From: Fervidobacterium sp.
GTDB taxonomy: Bacteria; Thermotogota; Thermotogae; Thermotogales; Fervidobacteriaceae
Assembly (NCBI GenBank): GCA_026419195.1
Contig: JANZZV010000007.1
Coordinates: 59,079-123,078, forward strand
Length of the DNA stretch: 64,000 nucleotides
Direction of reading: 5' to 3'
This document shows positions 17,739-26,015 of the stretch, piece by piece. The notes below the pieces were generated by a model, which saw only the letters and a program-made list of their open reading frames with translations, made no database searches and was not told the origin of the DNA. Numbering within the stretch: position 1 is the first letter of the stretch; every line of letters begins with the position of its first letter. The position numbers and the translations under genes were made by a program.

Positions 17739-17776
17739 AAATGGGCATAATTTATTGTGCCCATTTTTTCTTTTTT
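17739..17776 (+). terminator. Terminator about 190 bases downstream of pfp
   Basis: A 9-bp stem (17739-17747 with 17758-17766), extendable by three weaker pairs, is followed by T-runs (17764-17769 and 17771-17776). It points along the plus strand. The 188 bases between the pfp stop and this hairpin carry no open frame and would be a long 3' untranslated region, or hold a small RNA. Confidence 0.8.
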
Positions 17777-17871
17777 ATAGTTTTGGGAAAGCTTCTTCAA
17801 CTTGAACCGCTCTTTCGCAAAACACATCTTTGACTTCTAGACTACCCCTTTTTTATTTTAAAAAGTATAAA

Positions 17872-18210
17872 ACTCCCAAGAAGAGCTATAAGCCGGATTC
17901 TGTCTTAAGCAGGCATCTGTCTATGCGGTCTACCCGGGGGAATATGGGTGGGACCGCCCACCCCCTGCTTGACCTTGCTCCGGATGGGGGTTGCCAAGCC
18001 AGTGCATCACTGCACTGCTGGTGAGCTCTTACCTCACCTTTCCACCCTTGCCTTACTCAGTTAAAAACCTTTCAGGCGGTTTCCGTTTCTATGGCCCTGT
18101 CCGTAGCTCACGCTACCTGACCGTTGGTCAGCATCCTGCCCACGGAGTCCGGACTTTCCTCGGGAAAACCTCGTACGGTTATCCCGCGCCTGCCCGCTCT
18201 TCTTGGGAGT
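17872..18210 (-). ncRNA. rnpB: RNase P RNA (type A, M1-like)
   Basis: The RNA component and ribozyme of RNase P, which trims 5' leaders from tRNA precursors. The minus strand begins with a P1 strand (18196-18210) perfectly complementary to the 3' end (17872-17886) over 15 bp. After P1 comes GCGGGCAGGCGCGGG, then the conserved GAGGAAAGTCCGGACTCC core, and near the 3' end ACAGAATCCGGCTTAT. The length of about 339 nt matches the Thermotoga molecule. A T-rich stretch follows on the minus strand and probably ends transcription. Exact ends are set by P1 and may differ by a few bases. Confidence 0.95.
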
Positions 18211-18294
18211 ATTTGAAAAACTTTCGGAACTTTTTGCTGCTTTGATATTTTACTACTATTCCGAATATATTTCAATTGTTTATTAACGAGATAC

Positions 18295-18323
18295 TTGAAT
18301 ATAATGAAAGCATATGTTAAAAT
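18295..18323 (+). promoter_or_regulatory. Predicted promoter of the MATE transporter gene
   Basis: TTGAAT (18295-18300), a 17-base spacer and TAAAAT (18318-18323) with TG at 18315-18316 form a near-consensus extended promoter. The leader would be about 40 bases. Confidence 0.7.
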
Positions 18324-18370
18324 TGTTCGTATAGCGAATTAATTTCATTTTTGAGAAGAGGGGTTATGGT

Positions 18371-19717
18371 ATGGCAAGGGTAGATGTTCTTAACGAAAGA
18401 ATTGAATACTCTATATTTCATTTAGCTTGGCCTCTTGTGATTTCAAATGCATTTCAGACATTGTACAATATAGTGGATTCCTATTTTCTTGGGAAGCTTG
18501 GATCAGTTCAATTCTCAGCTTCTACAATAACGTGGCCGGTTATCTTTACCTTTATCTCATTGGCGATTGGCTTTTCAAATGCAGGTATTGCCATAGTTGC
18601 CCAAAATTATGGAAAACGGGATATTGACGCCGTAAGGAAATCTATAGGACAGTTATACATTGTTACAATTGCTATTGGTGTGTTATCAACTGTATTAGGT
18701 ATTGCATCTGCGTCTTTTATAGTAAAAACTATAGCAGGTAGCAAGAGTTATTCGGTTATTCCATATGCAAAAGCTTACTACATAGTGGACATGTTGGGCT
18801 TACCATTAGTTTTTATTATAAATGCTACAACCTCTACTATGAGGGCAGTTGGAGATTCGCAGTTTGGCATGAGAATTACACTTTATATGAATTTGCTTAA
18901 CATACTCTTTGATCCAATATTGATCTTTGGAATAGGACCGTTCCCAAAACTTGGAGTTGAGGGAGCTGCTTGGGCAACCAACATTGGAAGATTTGTAGCA
19001 GCGCTGATTTCGATTTATCATGTTGTCTCAAAAAAAGCCGTTGTTAGTGTATCAAGAAAGGATTTAAAGCCTGATTGGAAGATAATAGCGCTGATCTTTA
19101 AACTAGGATTACCTAATGCACTCGGTATGTCTATTACCTCTGCAGGCTTTGCTGTGATTATGAAGTATGTTGCTATGTTTGGACCGGCTGTTATAAGTGC
19201 TTATGGAATTGGCAACAGAATTATAAATCTTGTTTCAATGGTATCCTTTGGGTTAGCTGGGGCAGTCTCTACGATGGTTGGACAATTTGTGGGGGCAAGA
19301 AGATTCCAAGATGCTGAAAAGACAGTTAAAACGGCGTTTTTATGGAATGTTGTTATCATCGGTATATTATCCACGATTACGTTTATTTATGGTAAACAAG
19401 TCACAAGATTTTTTATCAATGACTCGGAAGTTATTACTATGGGTGAGATATTTTTCAAGTATATATCTTTTTCCATGCCGATATTCACTGCATACATGAT
19501 TTATAATAATGCACTCATAGGAGCCGGTAAGACATTTTTGACCATGATAGGAGATGTACTCAGACTTTGGGGAATTAGAATACCAATAATCGCCTTTCTT
19601 TCTATGACGCTTGGTTTTAAAGGGGTATTTATAGGAATGATCATAAGTAATCTCATTGTTTTTTTGATAACCTATCTGTTTTTCAAACTCTCTAATTGGA
19701 GAAAAGTTGTGGTATAA
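18371..19717 (+). CDS. MATE family efflux transporter
   Basis: Multidrug and toxin extrusion protein of 448 residues with about twelve membrane helices in two related halves. The N-terminal LAWPLVISNAFQTLYNIVDS and the ATSTMRAVGDSQFGMRI region are family landmarks. It exchanges cations (sodium or protons) for drugs or metabolites; the substrate cannot be inferred. It starts at ATG 18371 and has its own promoter. An extended -10 for the following fmt gene overlaps its stop codon. Confidence 0.9.
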   Translation: MARVDVLNERIEYSIFHLAWPLVISNAFQTLYNIVDSYFLGKLGSVQFSASTITWPVIFTFISLAIGFSNAGIAIVAQNYGKRDIDAVRKSIGQLYIVTIAIGVLSTVLGIASASFIVKTIAGSKSYSVIPYAKAYYIVDMLGLPLVFIINATTSTMRAVGDSQFGMRITLYMNLLNILFDPILIFGIGPFPKLGVEGAAWATNIGRFVAALISIYHVVSKKAVVSVSRKDLKPDWKIIALIFKLGLPNALGMSITSAGFAVIMKYVAMFGPAVISAYGIGNRIINLVSMVSFGLAGAVSTMVGQFVGARRFQDAEKTVKTAFLWNVVIIGILSTITFIYGKQVTRFFINDSEVITMGEIFFKYISFSMPIFTAYMIYNNALIGAGKTFLTMIGDVLRLWGIRIPIIAFLSMTLGFKGVFIGMIISNLIVFLITYLFFKLSNWRKVVV

Positions 19718-19718
19718 T
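19710..19718 (+). promoter_or_regulatory. Extended -10 element upstream of fmt
   Basis: TGG-TATAAT sits across the stop codon of the MATE gene, 115 bases before fmt. No good -35 is visible, so this would depend on the extended -10. Confidence 0.45.
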
Positions 19719-19833
19719 GAGTGTTGACTTAATAACTCTGATTGGTAGTTAATCAAATTTGAAATTGTTCTAGATAGCGTGTAAAAATTTTATTGTTTTT
19801 GGATTTATAATTCCGCACATAGGAGGTTTATCT

Positions 19834-20784
19834 ATGCGGATCTTATTTATGGGGACTCCAGAATTTGCCGCTGAATATTTACGTTATCTCTTAGTAAACA
19901 AGTTTAACGTAGTAGCGGTTATTTCACAAAAAGACAAACCAAGGGGTAGAGGGCTAAAATTATTACCAACACCTGTTAAAGAAGTGGCTTTGCAATATCA
20001 TATCCCTGTTTTTCAACCGGCGAATTTGAATAAAGAAGGTTTAGAGATAATAAATGAATATAAACCAGATATAGGTATTGTAGTTGCTTATGGAAGGCTT
20101 ATAAAAAGCCCTTTTCTTGACACAATTCCACTGTACAATGTACATACTTCCCTCCTCCCAAAGTACCGAGGACCCGCACCTATGCAGAGAGCTATCGAGA
20201 ACGGTGACAGAGTAACAGGAGTTACTATATTTAAAATAAACGAAGGAATGGACGAAGGAGATATTGCTTTGCAGGAAGAATTTGAAATCGGAGATTGTGA
20301 GACCTTTGGGGATCTATACAAGAGATTCATAGATATTGGTACCAAGCTTCTTGGGAGATTTTTGAATTCTTATCCAGTTGCACTTAGACCTCAAGAACAC
20401 TCAAAAGCTACATATGCACCAAAAATAGAAAAGGAAGATCTATACATTGATTTTTCAAAAACAGCTTGCGATGTCAGAAATAAGATACGCGCTTACGATC
20501 CATCCCCAGGTGCTAGGTGCATTTTAAACAATGTTGAAGTTAAATTATTTGGAGCCTGTAAAACAGAAAGCACGTCGGAACATATATTAGAAGATGAAGA
20601 GCCAGGAACAATTGTAAGGATTGATAAATCAACAGAAGAAGGGGTACTAAGAGCTAAGGATGGTTATGTACATGTGAAATACATACAGTTTCCTGGAAAA
20701 AATAAAATCACTTTCTATGCGGCGAAAAATGGTGGGGTTGTAAAAGAAGGAATGTGTTTTTTAAGTCAGGTTTTTGGAGAATAA
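19834..20784 (+). CDS. fmt: Methionyl-tRNA formyltransferase
   Basis: It formylates the methionyl group on initiator tRNA using 10-formyl-tetrahydrofolate. The 316-residue protein has the N-terminal MRILFMGTPEFAA, the catalytic region NVHTSLLPKYRGPAPMQRAI at about residue 105, and the VTGVTIFKINEGMDEGDI stretch. A C-terminal tRNA-binding barrel follows. ATG 19834 is preceded by TAGGAGG. The partner deformylase gene (def, 58215) and an initiator tRNA gene (62237) are in this window but not adjacent, unlike the common def-fmt pairing. Confidence 0.95.
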   Translation: MRILFMGTPEFAAEYLRYLLVNKFNVVAVISQKDKPRGRGLKLLPTPVKEVALQYHIPVFQPANLNKEGLEIINEYKPDIGIVVAYGRLIKSPFLDTIPLYNVHTSLLPKYRGPAPMQRAIENGDRVTGVTIFKINEGMDEGDIALQEEFEIGDCETFGDLYKRFIDIGTKLLGRFLNSYPVALRPQEHSKATYAPKIEKEDLYIDFSKTACDVRNKIRAYDPSPGARCILNNVEVKLFGACKTESTSEHILEDEEPGTIVRIDKSTEEGVLRAKDGYVHVKYIQFPGKNKITFYAAKNGGVVKEGMCFLSQVFGE

Positions 20785-20808
20785 AAAAATCCCCGCGTTT
20801 GCGGGGAT
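20783..20808 (-). terminator. Terminator of the minus-strand chemosensory operon
   Basis: An 8-bp GC-rich stem (20789-20796 with 20801-20808) and 4-base loop is followed on the minus strand by seven Ts (bases 20783-20789 are As on the plus strand). On the plus strand only a weak T-rich sequence follows, so it serves fmt less well. It marks the 3' end of a unit reaching back to 32.9 kb. Confidence 0.8.
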
Positions 20809-20820
20809 AATGTTTTAATA

Positions 20821-20838
20821 GGGGGTGGGGAGGGGGAG
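20821..20838 (+). other. G-rich tract with three runs of four to five Gs
   Basis: Runs of 5, 4 and 5 Gs separated by single bases stand out in AT-rich DNA. The tract lies between the last gene of the minus-strand operon and its terminator. The plus strand could form a G-quadruplex with an imperfect fourth run; the minus-strand transcript is correspondingly C-rich. Confidence 0.6.
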
Positions 20839-20851
20839 AACTTTTTATTTT

Positions 20852-21220
20852 TTACCTGCTGTTGTTCATTCTAAAGTAATCAAGATTTTCGTCATGCTCT
20901 ATCTTTTTGTATCTGTGCAATGCACTTTCGTACATGCGATTTATGATGGCTTTTAAATCACTACTTTTTCCTAGATCATCTATTAATTTTTGAAGTTCTC
21001 CGGTAAATTCAAATTTGAACTCTTTGTCTTCGAATTTTATGTACTCCACTAATGACAAAGAAACTTCTGGAACTATCCTTTTCAAAAGCTTTATCAAAAA
21101 TTCTGAAAACACATCACGAACATCGCTTTTACGTTTTGCATCGGAAAGTTTTTCTCTGTACTCATTTTCAAGTTCACGTTCGTATTTTACGTAACTCACC
21201 ATCTTTTCAGCTCTTTCCAT
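20852..21220 (-). CDS. Small charged protein of unknown function
   Basis: I do not recognise this 122-residue, highly charged, mostly helical protein. The start at ATG 21220 is supported by AAGGGGGGAT just upstream; a longer frame exists to 21292 without a ribosome site. It is the last gene of the minus-strand chemosensory operon, 81 bases after lgt and followed by the G/C tract and terminator. There is no signal peptide or membrane segment. Helices rich in Glu and Lys, with two long amphipathic stretches, suggest a protein-protein contact role, but this is only inference. Confidence 0.55.
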   Translation of the reverse strand: MERAEKMVSYVKYERELENEYREKLSDAKRKSDVRDVFSEFLIKLLKRIVPEVSLSLVEYIKFEDKEFKFEFTGELQKLIDDLGKSSDLKAIINRMYESALHRYKKIEHDENLDYFRMNNSR

Positions 21221-21301
21221 ACAATCCCCCCTTATGGTGAAGGTCAGTAACAAGTTATAATTCGTTCCATAGCTATGCATACATTTAGACATCTATAGTT
21301 T

Positions 21302-22198
21302 CTATTTCGTTTGATCTTTTTCTTCTCTGTTTGATTTGCGCGATCTTCCAAGGATGTAACCGTACCATGAGGCACCTATTCCAATTAACACAAGACTTAC
21401 AAGTTGGGCTGCCCTCATTCCACCAGCCATCAAGCTGTCAAGTCTTAACGATTCTATCAAGAACCTTCCCAAGGAATACAGAATTAAATATAGCGCCGTT
21501 GTTTCTCCGTATTCTCGTTTCTTTTTCTCGGCAAAGAAATACAAAAACACGAAGATTGATAGATCCCATAAACTTTCATACAAAAATGTAGGATGAAAAA
21601 ACTCTGCCGTATCAAATCCAGGAATTCTTTTTTCCGGTGGTATATACATCCTCCATGGTAAATTTGTTGGTCTTCCGTATGCTTCATAATTAAAGAAATT
21701 TCCCCACCTACCAATTGCTTGCCCTAGTGGTAAGACAGAAGTAAACAAGTCTGTTGCATGAAAAAATGTAAAATATTTCTTTATCTTCGAATAGATAAAT
21801 ATCATTAACAACACACCAAATATTGCACCATGAATTGCCAATCCACCATGCCATATTTTCCAGATTTCTGATGGATATTTTGAATAATATGACCAGTTAA
21901 AGGCAACGTAATAAGCTCTTGCACCTATAATACCGGATATGATACCCCAAAATAACCCCTCATCAAGGTCTTCATCTTTAATAGGATAGTTTTTTAATCT
22001 CCTTTTTGCCAACACATAGGATGTCAATATTCCTGTAGCAATACATAAACTGTACCACCTTAACTGAAATTTACCTACTTGGAATATATATTCTCTAAGT
22101 ATAACTCTACCAGAAAAGACCTCACGTAAAAAGAAAAATAACCCTATAGCGATGGCTATAGAGATGATAATTGAAAATGTTACAATTTTGCTTTTCAC
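21302..22198 (-). CDS. lgt: Prolipoprotein diacylglyceryl transferase
   Basis: An inner-membrane enzyme that transfers diacylglycerol from phosphatidylglycerol to the lipobox cysteine of prolipoproteins. The 298-residue protein has about seven membrane helices. The Lgt signature GRWGNFFNYEAYG is at 163-175 and the conserved HGGLAIHG at 117-124. GTG 22198 follows AAAGGAGG. The first membrane segment and preceding 30 residues extend beyond a minimal Lgt. It is encoded 22 bases after an unknown gene at the end of a chemosensory operon, an unusual neighbourhood for a housekeeping gene. Confidence 0.93.
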   Translation of the reverse strand: MKSKIVTFSIIISIAIAIGLFFFLREVFSGRVILREYIFQVGKFQLRWYSLCIATGILTSYVLAKRRLKNYPIKDEDLDEGLFWGIISGIIGARAYYVAFNWSYYSKYPSEIWKIWHGGLAIHGAIFGVLLMIFIYSKIKKYFTFFHATDLFTSVLPLGQAIGRWGNFFNYEAYGRPTNLPWRMYIPPEKRIPGFDTAEFFHPTFLYESLWDLSIFVFLYFFAEKKKREYGETTALYLILYSLGRFLIESLRLDSLMAGGMRAAQLVSLVLIGIGASWYGYILGRSRKSNREEKDQTK

Positions 22199-22220
22199 TT
22201 TAAATTCCTCCTTTGCCCAT

Positions 22221-23528
22221 TTACAAATTTTCTTTTTGCCTTCTTCTCAAATCCTTCTCCCAAAGCTGTTGATAGATATAACTCACCTTTGAAAGTCTTT
22301 CTTTGATAGAATCATCAAAAGGAACATACCGCCAAAAAATCTCACGAATTGGTTTTTCCAATTTTTGTATACCTTGTACTTCCTTTGTTGCCCAAAGCAC
22401 GTAATCTTTAACGAAATATTCAGCGGGATTACCTTTAAGCTTGTTGTTCTCAAGATATCTGTAATACTCACCTGTTAATCCTTCTTCCATCCATCGTCCA
22501 AAAGACAATTCTTTTTCAAGTTTCCAACGATATTCACCAAACGCCTGATAGAATGGATCTTCACCCTTTCTTGAGAATATGGGTATTACAATTCTTCCTC
22601 TACCGTATATATTGGTACCTTCAATTGGTTCCCAACAAAAACCATTTTCTCCGTATCCTGGTAGAAGAATCACGTACGGTGGTAAAAAGACCTCCGTCCC
22701 ACGTATACTTCTATTGAATACAGTTGGATCAATTTTTTTTAGTTTTTCCAAAAGGTTCTTTACAAATTGTTTTGAAAGTATTTTGTTTGTTTCCTTCAAA
22801 TAACTCGACGTTAAGGCTGGATATTGAATTCCTACCTTTCCAACTATTTTCTTAACCATTTGTTTTATGACAAGATGTTCGGTAAATTGTTTTTCTACTG
22901 ATTTTTTCGGAGAAACTGACTTTTGCTGTTCACTGACTTTATCAACTGTTTCCTTTAGGTTTTTGATATCACTATCGATCTTTTTTAACTTTCCTATGGA
23001 CCTTATTATTTCGTCGAAAATAGCATACACTCCTTTTGAGTACGGTCCTTTACCTTGTACACCTTTAACAAGATCTTTCAGTCTTTCTTCCTCCACCGTC
23101 CTTTCAAACAATTTTCTTTCATATTCTTTTTCTATCCAAGTAACGTCAAAAAAGCGTTCCTGTTTTGCTTCTTGTATTACATCTTCAAAAGTCGAAGGGA
23201 GTATTTTACCCTTCTTTACATTTATTATCCACTCGTCTGCATAGAAAATCACATCATCTTCTTCAGACCTCAAGACCTCCTTTATACGTTCAATATCTTC
23301 TTTTGTCATATATCTAGGATCAACAATCCCAGCCCTTATAAAAAATCTTTGTTCCAGCGGACTGTTATCATCGAGTAACTCGGCAATGCTTAGGTACAAA
23401 TCCCAGAAGGTCTCCGAAAAGCTGTCTTTATTCTCATTAAAATTTTCTTCTTGAAGTCTTTTTCTTTTGAAAAATTCCTCTTTCAAACCCTCATCCACAC
23501 CTTGGAACAACTTTTCAAAATATTCCAA
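22221..23528 (-). CDS. Unknown 435-residue protein in the chemosensory operon
   Basis: Not recognised. No signal peptide or membrane segment is seen. Residues about 1-150 are rich in charged helices. About 175-205 form a likely coiled coil (IGKLKKIDSDIKNLKETVDK). The C-terminal half contains hydrophobic strands and glycine turns such as PPYVILLPGYGENGFCWEP, which suggests a folded domain, with WMEEGLTGEYYRYLENN later. TTG 23528 is preceded by AAGGTGTGAT. The gaps of 30 bases to the receptor gene and 22 bases to lgt imply cotranscription. It could be an output or adaptor protein of the sensory pathway, but nothing in the sequence proves it. Confidence 0.6.
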   Translation of the reverse strand: MEYFEKLFQGVDEGLKEEFFKRKRLQEENFNENKDSFSETFWDLYLSIAELLDDNSPLEQRFFIRAGIVDPRYMTKEDIERIKEVLRSEEDDVIFYADEWIINVKKGKILPSTFEDVIQEAKQERFFDVTWIEKEYERKLFERTVEEERLKDLVKGVQGKGPYSKGVYAIFDEIIRSIGKLKKIDSDIKNLKETVDKVSEQQKSVSPKKSVEKQFTEHLVIKQMVKKIVGKVGIQYPALTSSYLKETNKILSKQFVKNLLEKLKKIDPTVFNRSIRGTEVFLPPYVILLPGYGENGFCWEPIEGTNIYGRGRIVIPIFSRKGEDPFYQAFGEYRWKLEKELSFGRWMEEGLTGEYYRYLENNKLKGNPAEYFVKDYVLWATKEVQGIQKLEKPIREIFWRYVPFDDSIKERLSKVSYIYQQLWEKDLRRRQKENL

Positions 23529-23558
23529 GATATCACACCTTTCAACATGATAAATAGT

Positions 23559-25361
23559 TTAAAGCTCAAGCTTCCTAAAAGCTTCGATAATCTCTTTAAA
23601 AGACTTTGAAAGATTCTCTATTTCTACTTTTATGTTCACAATGGATTCTTCAAGCTGTTCAACACCACCGTACATTTGTTCGACAGAGTTGTGGGTGGTT
23701 TTTGAGATTTTAATCAACTTTTCCACATTTTGCGTCAATGCTGACGTTACGTTTGAAATCAAGTCAAGAGAATCTCTGACACCAGTTAGATCCTTTATTA
23801 TCTTTTCAGTTACTAAGACTGTATTGGTTACTGTCTTTTCAACACTGTCCAAAGATATTTTAGATTCCTTGGCAAGTGTTCTTGAGGCATTTGAGAGTTC
23901 CATTATCATCTCAGCAATTCTTGAAAGTCCATCCCTGTCTATCATTTGCTTACTTGTCTCTATAGAGGCGTTTATCGCAAGAACGGTTATATTATCAGCT
24001 ATTTCCGTTATCTTTTCTGCTAAATTGCCAAGTGTTTCTACAAGGTCTGTAAGTTGTGAATAAGAAGTTGTTATTTTTTCTATGGTGTCTGTAAAGTCTT
24101 TAATTTTTTGAACCGTTACCTCAACTTCTGCTCTGCTTTCTTGAAGATACGCAGCAAATTCTTCGATTGATTTATCAAGCTCTATGGATGCTTTCTCAGT
24201 ATTTTCACTCATGGCCATGATTTCCGATGCAGAAGAAGCTGCTGCAACAACATTTTCGGAAATTTTTGACAATTGTATATCTTTGCTGATACTCCTATTT
24301 GTAAGCTGTTTTATCTCACTGAGTATCATTTTCAGCTTTTCTGTTGCGATCCTAATGTTCTCTCCCAAATTCGATATCTCATCGTCAGTTTTAAAACTTA
24401 GCTCCAAATTTAAATTTCCCTCGGAAATTTTATGAACCTCTGAAACTAAATGCTGTAACCTTTTTTCGAAGTTTTTCGCGATTTTTCTACTCAAATAGAT
24501 GGAAAGGATTAGTAACGCTAAGCTTACCGATACAGTGATTACAGTGTTCACCTGAATATGTCTATGGAGGCTTTTTGCATCGATCTTCCTGTAAAAGGCT
24601 GCAAAAACATCTCCGTTGTAATCTTTTATAGGAAAAGATATATAAACATATCCACCTTTCATAAATTTTATTATTTTGCCTTCAAGAATTCTCTTTTCGT
24701 CGAACAGTGTGGTGAAGTCTTCCATGTCTTGACGGGATTTATTCACTAAATCTACTTTATTTTTGTTTTCATCAAAAAAGAGTTTTATTATTACATCACC
24801 AGAAAATTTTTGTGCGAAAGTTTTCTCAATTTTGACATTCGCTTCAACGCTTCCTATGTATTTTTTCTCAACTATTACAGGTACTATGTATCTTATCATA
24901 GCTCCCATCGCACCTACGGATATTGAGTAAACGGGCTGCTTAGTTTCTTTTACCCTTATTATGTCTTTCCTATAGCCTTTTAGATCGTCTCCGTATTTCT
25001 CCAAGTTAGATGTTCTTAGAAAAGATACCACATTTTCATCGTGAAAGTGGATCTGATAGATTCCGGAATCTTTATAAATTTCAGCATAAGACATTACATA
25101 CTCTATAAGTTTTTGTCTGTCCTTTTTCTCGAAAGCTTCTAAAATGTTTTTGTCTTTCAATAAAGTTTTTACTACTATTTCTGCTTTTTCTTGTTCAAGC
25201 AACACCTTAGATTCAAAGTCACTTTTCAGTTCATTTTCCAGGAAATTCATCCAGTTAACCATGGTAAATTGGTGAATTGTTAAATTCATAAATAAAAGCA
25301 AAGTCACAACAATGACTATTAACAACGGATAGAAAAAAACCAAGACGGTTCTTATTTTCAT
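23559..25361 (-). CDS. Divergent chemoreceptor with double-Cache-like sensor (MCP-like)
   Basis: A transmembrane sensory receptor of 600 residues from ATG 25361 (AAGGGGG upstream); an ATG at 25397 overlapping the previous stop is possible. The first helix is at about residues 8-30. The periplasmic domain resembles dCache_3, with HFHDENVVSFLRTSNLEKYG then DDLKGYR and IRYIVPVIVEKKYIGSVEANV-like strands. The second helix is at about 270-290, followed by a HAMP-like segment and a long helical hairpin. The tip reads ITVLAINASIETSK then DRDGLSRIAEMIMELS, in place of the canonical NLLALNAAIEAARAGE and GRGFAVVA. It is membrane-bound and signals to the operon's CheA and CheW homologues (inference). 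Confidence 0.85.
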   Translation of the reverse strand: MKIRTVLVFFYPLLIVIVVTLLLFMNLTIHQFTMVNWMNFLENELKSDFESKVLLEQEKAEIVVKTLLKDKNILEAFEKKDRQKLIEYVMSYAEIYKDSGIYQIHFHDENVVSFLRTSNLEKYGDDLKGYRKDIIRVKETKQPVYSISVGAMGAMIRYIVPVIVEKKYIGSVEANVKIEKTFAQKFSGDVIIKLFFDENKNKVDLVNKSRQDMEDFTTLFDEKRILEGKIIKFMKGGYVYISFPIKDYNGDVFAAFYRKIDAKSLHRHIQVNTVITVSVSLALLILSIYLSRKIAKNFEKRLQHLVSEVHKISEGNLNLELSFKTDDEISNLGENIRIATEKLKMILSEIKQLTNRSISKDIQLSKISENVVAAASSASEIMAMSENTEKASIELDKSIEEFAAYLQESRAEVEVTVQKIKDFTDTIEKITTSYSQLTDLVETLGNLAEKITEIADNITVLAINASIETSKQMIDRDGLSRIAEMIMELSNASRTLAKESKISLDSVEKTVTNTVLVTEKIIKDLTGVRDSLDLISNVTSALTQNVEKLIKISKTTHNSVEQMYGGVEQLEESIVNIKVEIENLSKSFKEIIEAFRKLEL

Positions 25362-25384
25362 CCAGCTCGCCCCCTTTTGTAATT

Positions 25385-25996
25385 TCAACCCCTCCATATT
25401 AATCTTAACCTGTCTTTCAGAAATTCAACCGTGTAAACGTTTTTAAATCCGTGTTTCAGCGCTTTTTCCATCATTGTTTCTGCATTTTTAAAGGATGCTA
25501 CAATTACAGCATCTACTTGGATCAAGGTGTTTAGTGACAAAATTGGTATTCCCTCAATCTTTTTACCTATTTTTTCATTGTCTTCATCAAGAAAGGCTAC
25601 CAAATTGAATTTTTCTTTGTTGGCAAGTAATGTAAAAATCATTTTACCAACAACACCGGCACCATATATACATATGTCTCTTTTTCCAACAAGTTTTAGA
25701 AAGATATCTTGGAATTTGGTCTCAATATCCTTGTATAAATTTGATATTTCAGAAAGATAAGCTAAACGGAGGTAGTTCAGCTTGATTATACCTTGTGAAG
25801 TTAATTTGTATTTCCCTCTTTCCTTTTTCACTAATTCTTCATTTAAGAAGTCTCTCAGATATTTGTTAACAAGCGAAGGAACAATACCTGCCTTTAGTGC
25901 AATCTCGCTGTGCGATGTCAAACCTTCTGACAATGCTTGCAATATCATCATCTGTCTGAAAAGGGGCGAATATTCAAAGAATTCAAATCCTTCCAT
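25385..25996 (-). CDS. Winged-helix / Rossmann-fold protein between two receptor genes
   Basis: A 203-residue protein with two parts. Residues about 14-70 look like a winged helix-turn-helix (ILQALSEGLTSHSEIALKAG, then SLVNKYLRDFLNEELVKKERG). Residues about 105-165 form a nucleotide-binding Rossmann unit, ICIYGAGVVGKMIFTLLANK, with FLDEDNEKIGKKIEGIPIL as in CoA-binding and sugar-epimerase-like domains. The layout recalls the redox regulator Rex, but the sequence is not a clear Rex. ATG 25996 lies 19 bases after the previous gene. It may link DNA binding or metabolic state to this sensory operon. Confidence 0.7.
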   Translation of the reverse strand: MEGFEFFEYSPLFRQMMILQALSEGLTSHSEIALKAGIVPSLVNKYLRDFLNEELVKKERGKYKLTSQGIIKLNYLRLAYLSEISNLYKDIETKFQDIFLKLVGKRDICIYGAGVVGKMIFTLLANKEKFNLVAFLDEDNEKIGKKIEGIPILSLNTLIQVDAVIVASFKNAETMMEKALKHGFKNVYTVEFLKDRLRLIWRG

Positions 25997-26015
25997 CGTT
26001 TATCACCACTCAGAT

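Noticed and set aside
17830..18245. Two overlapping plus-strand frames of 64 and 84 codons
   Set aside because: They are the antisense of RNase P RNA, whose conserved core and P1 pairing explain the sequence.
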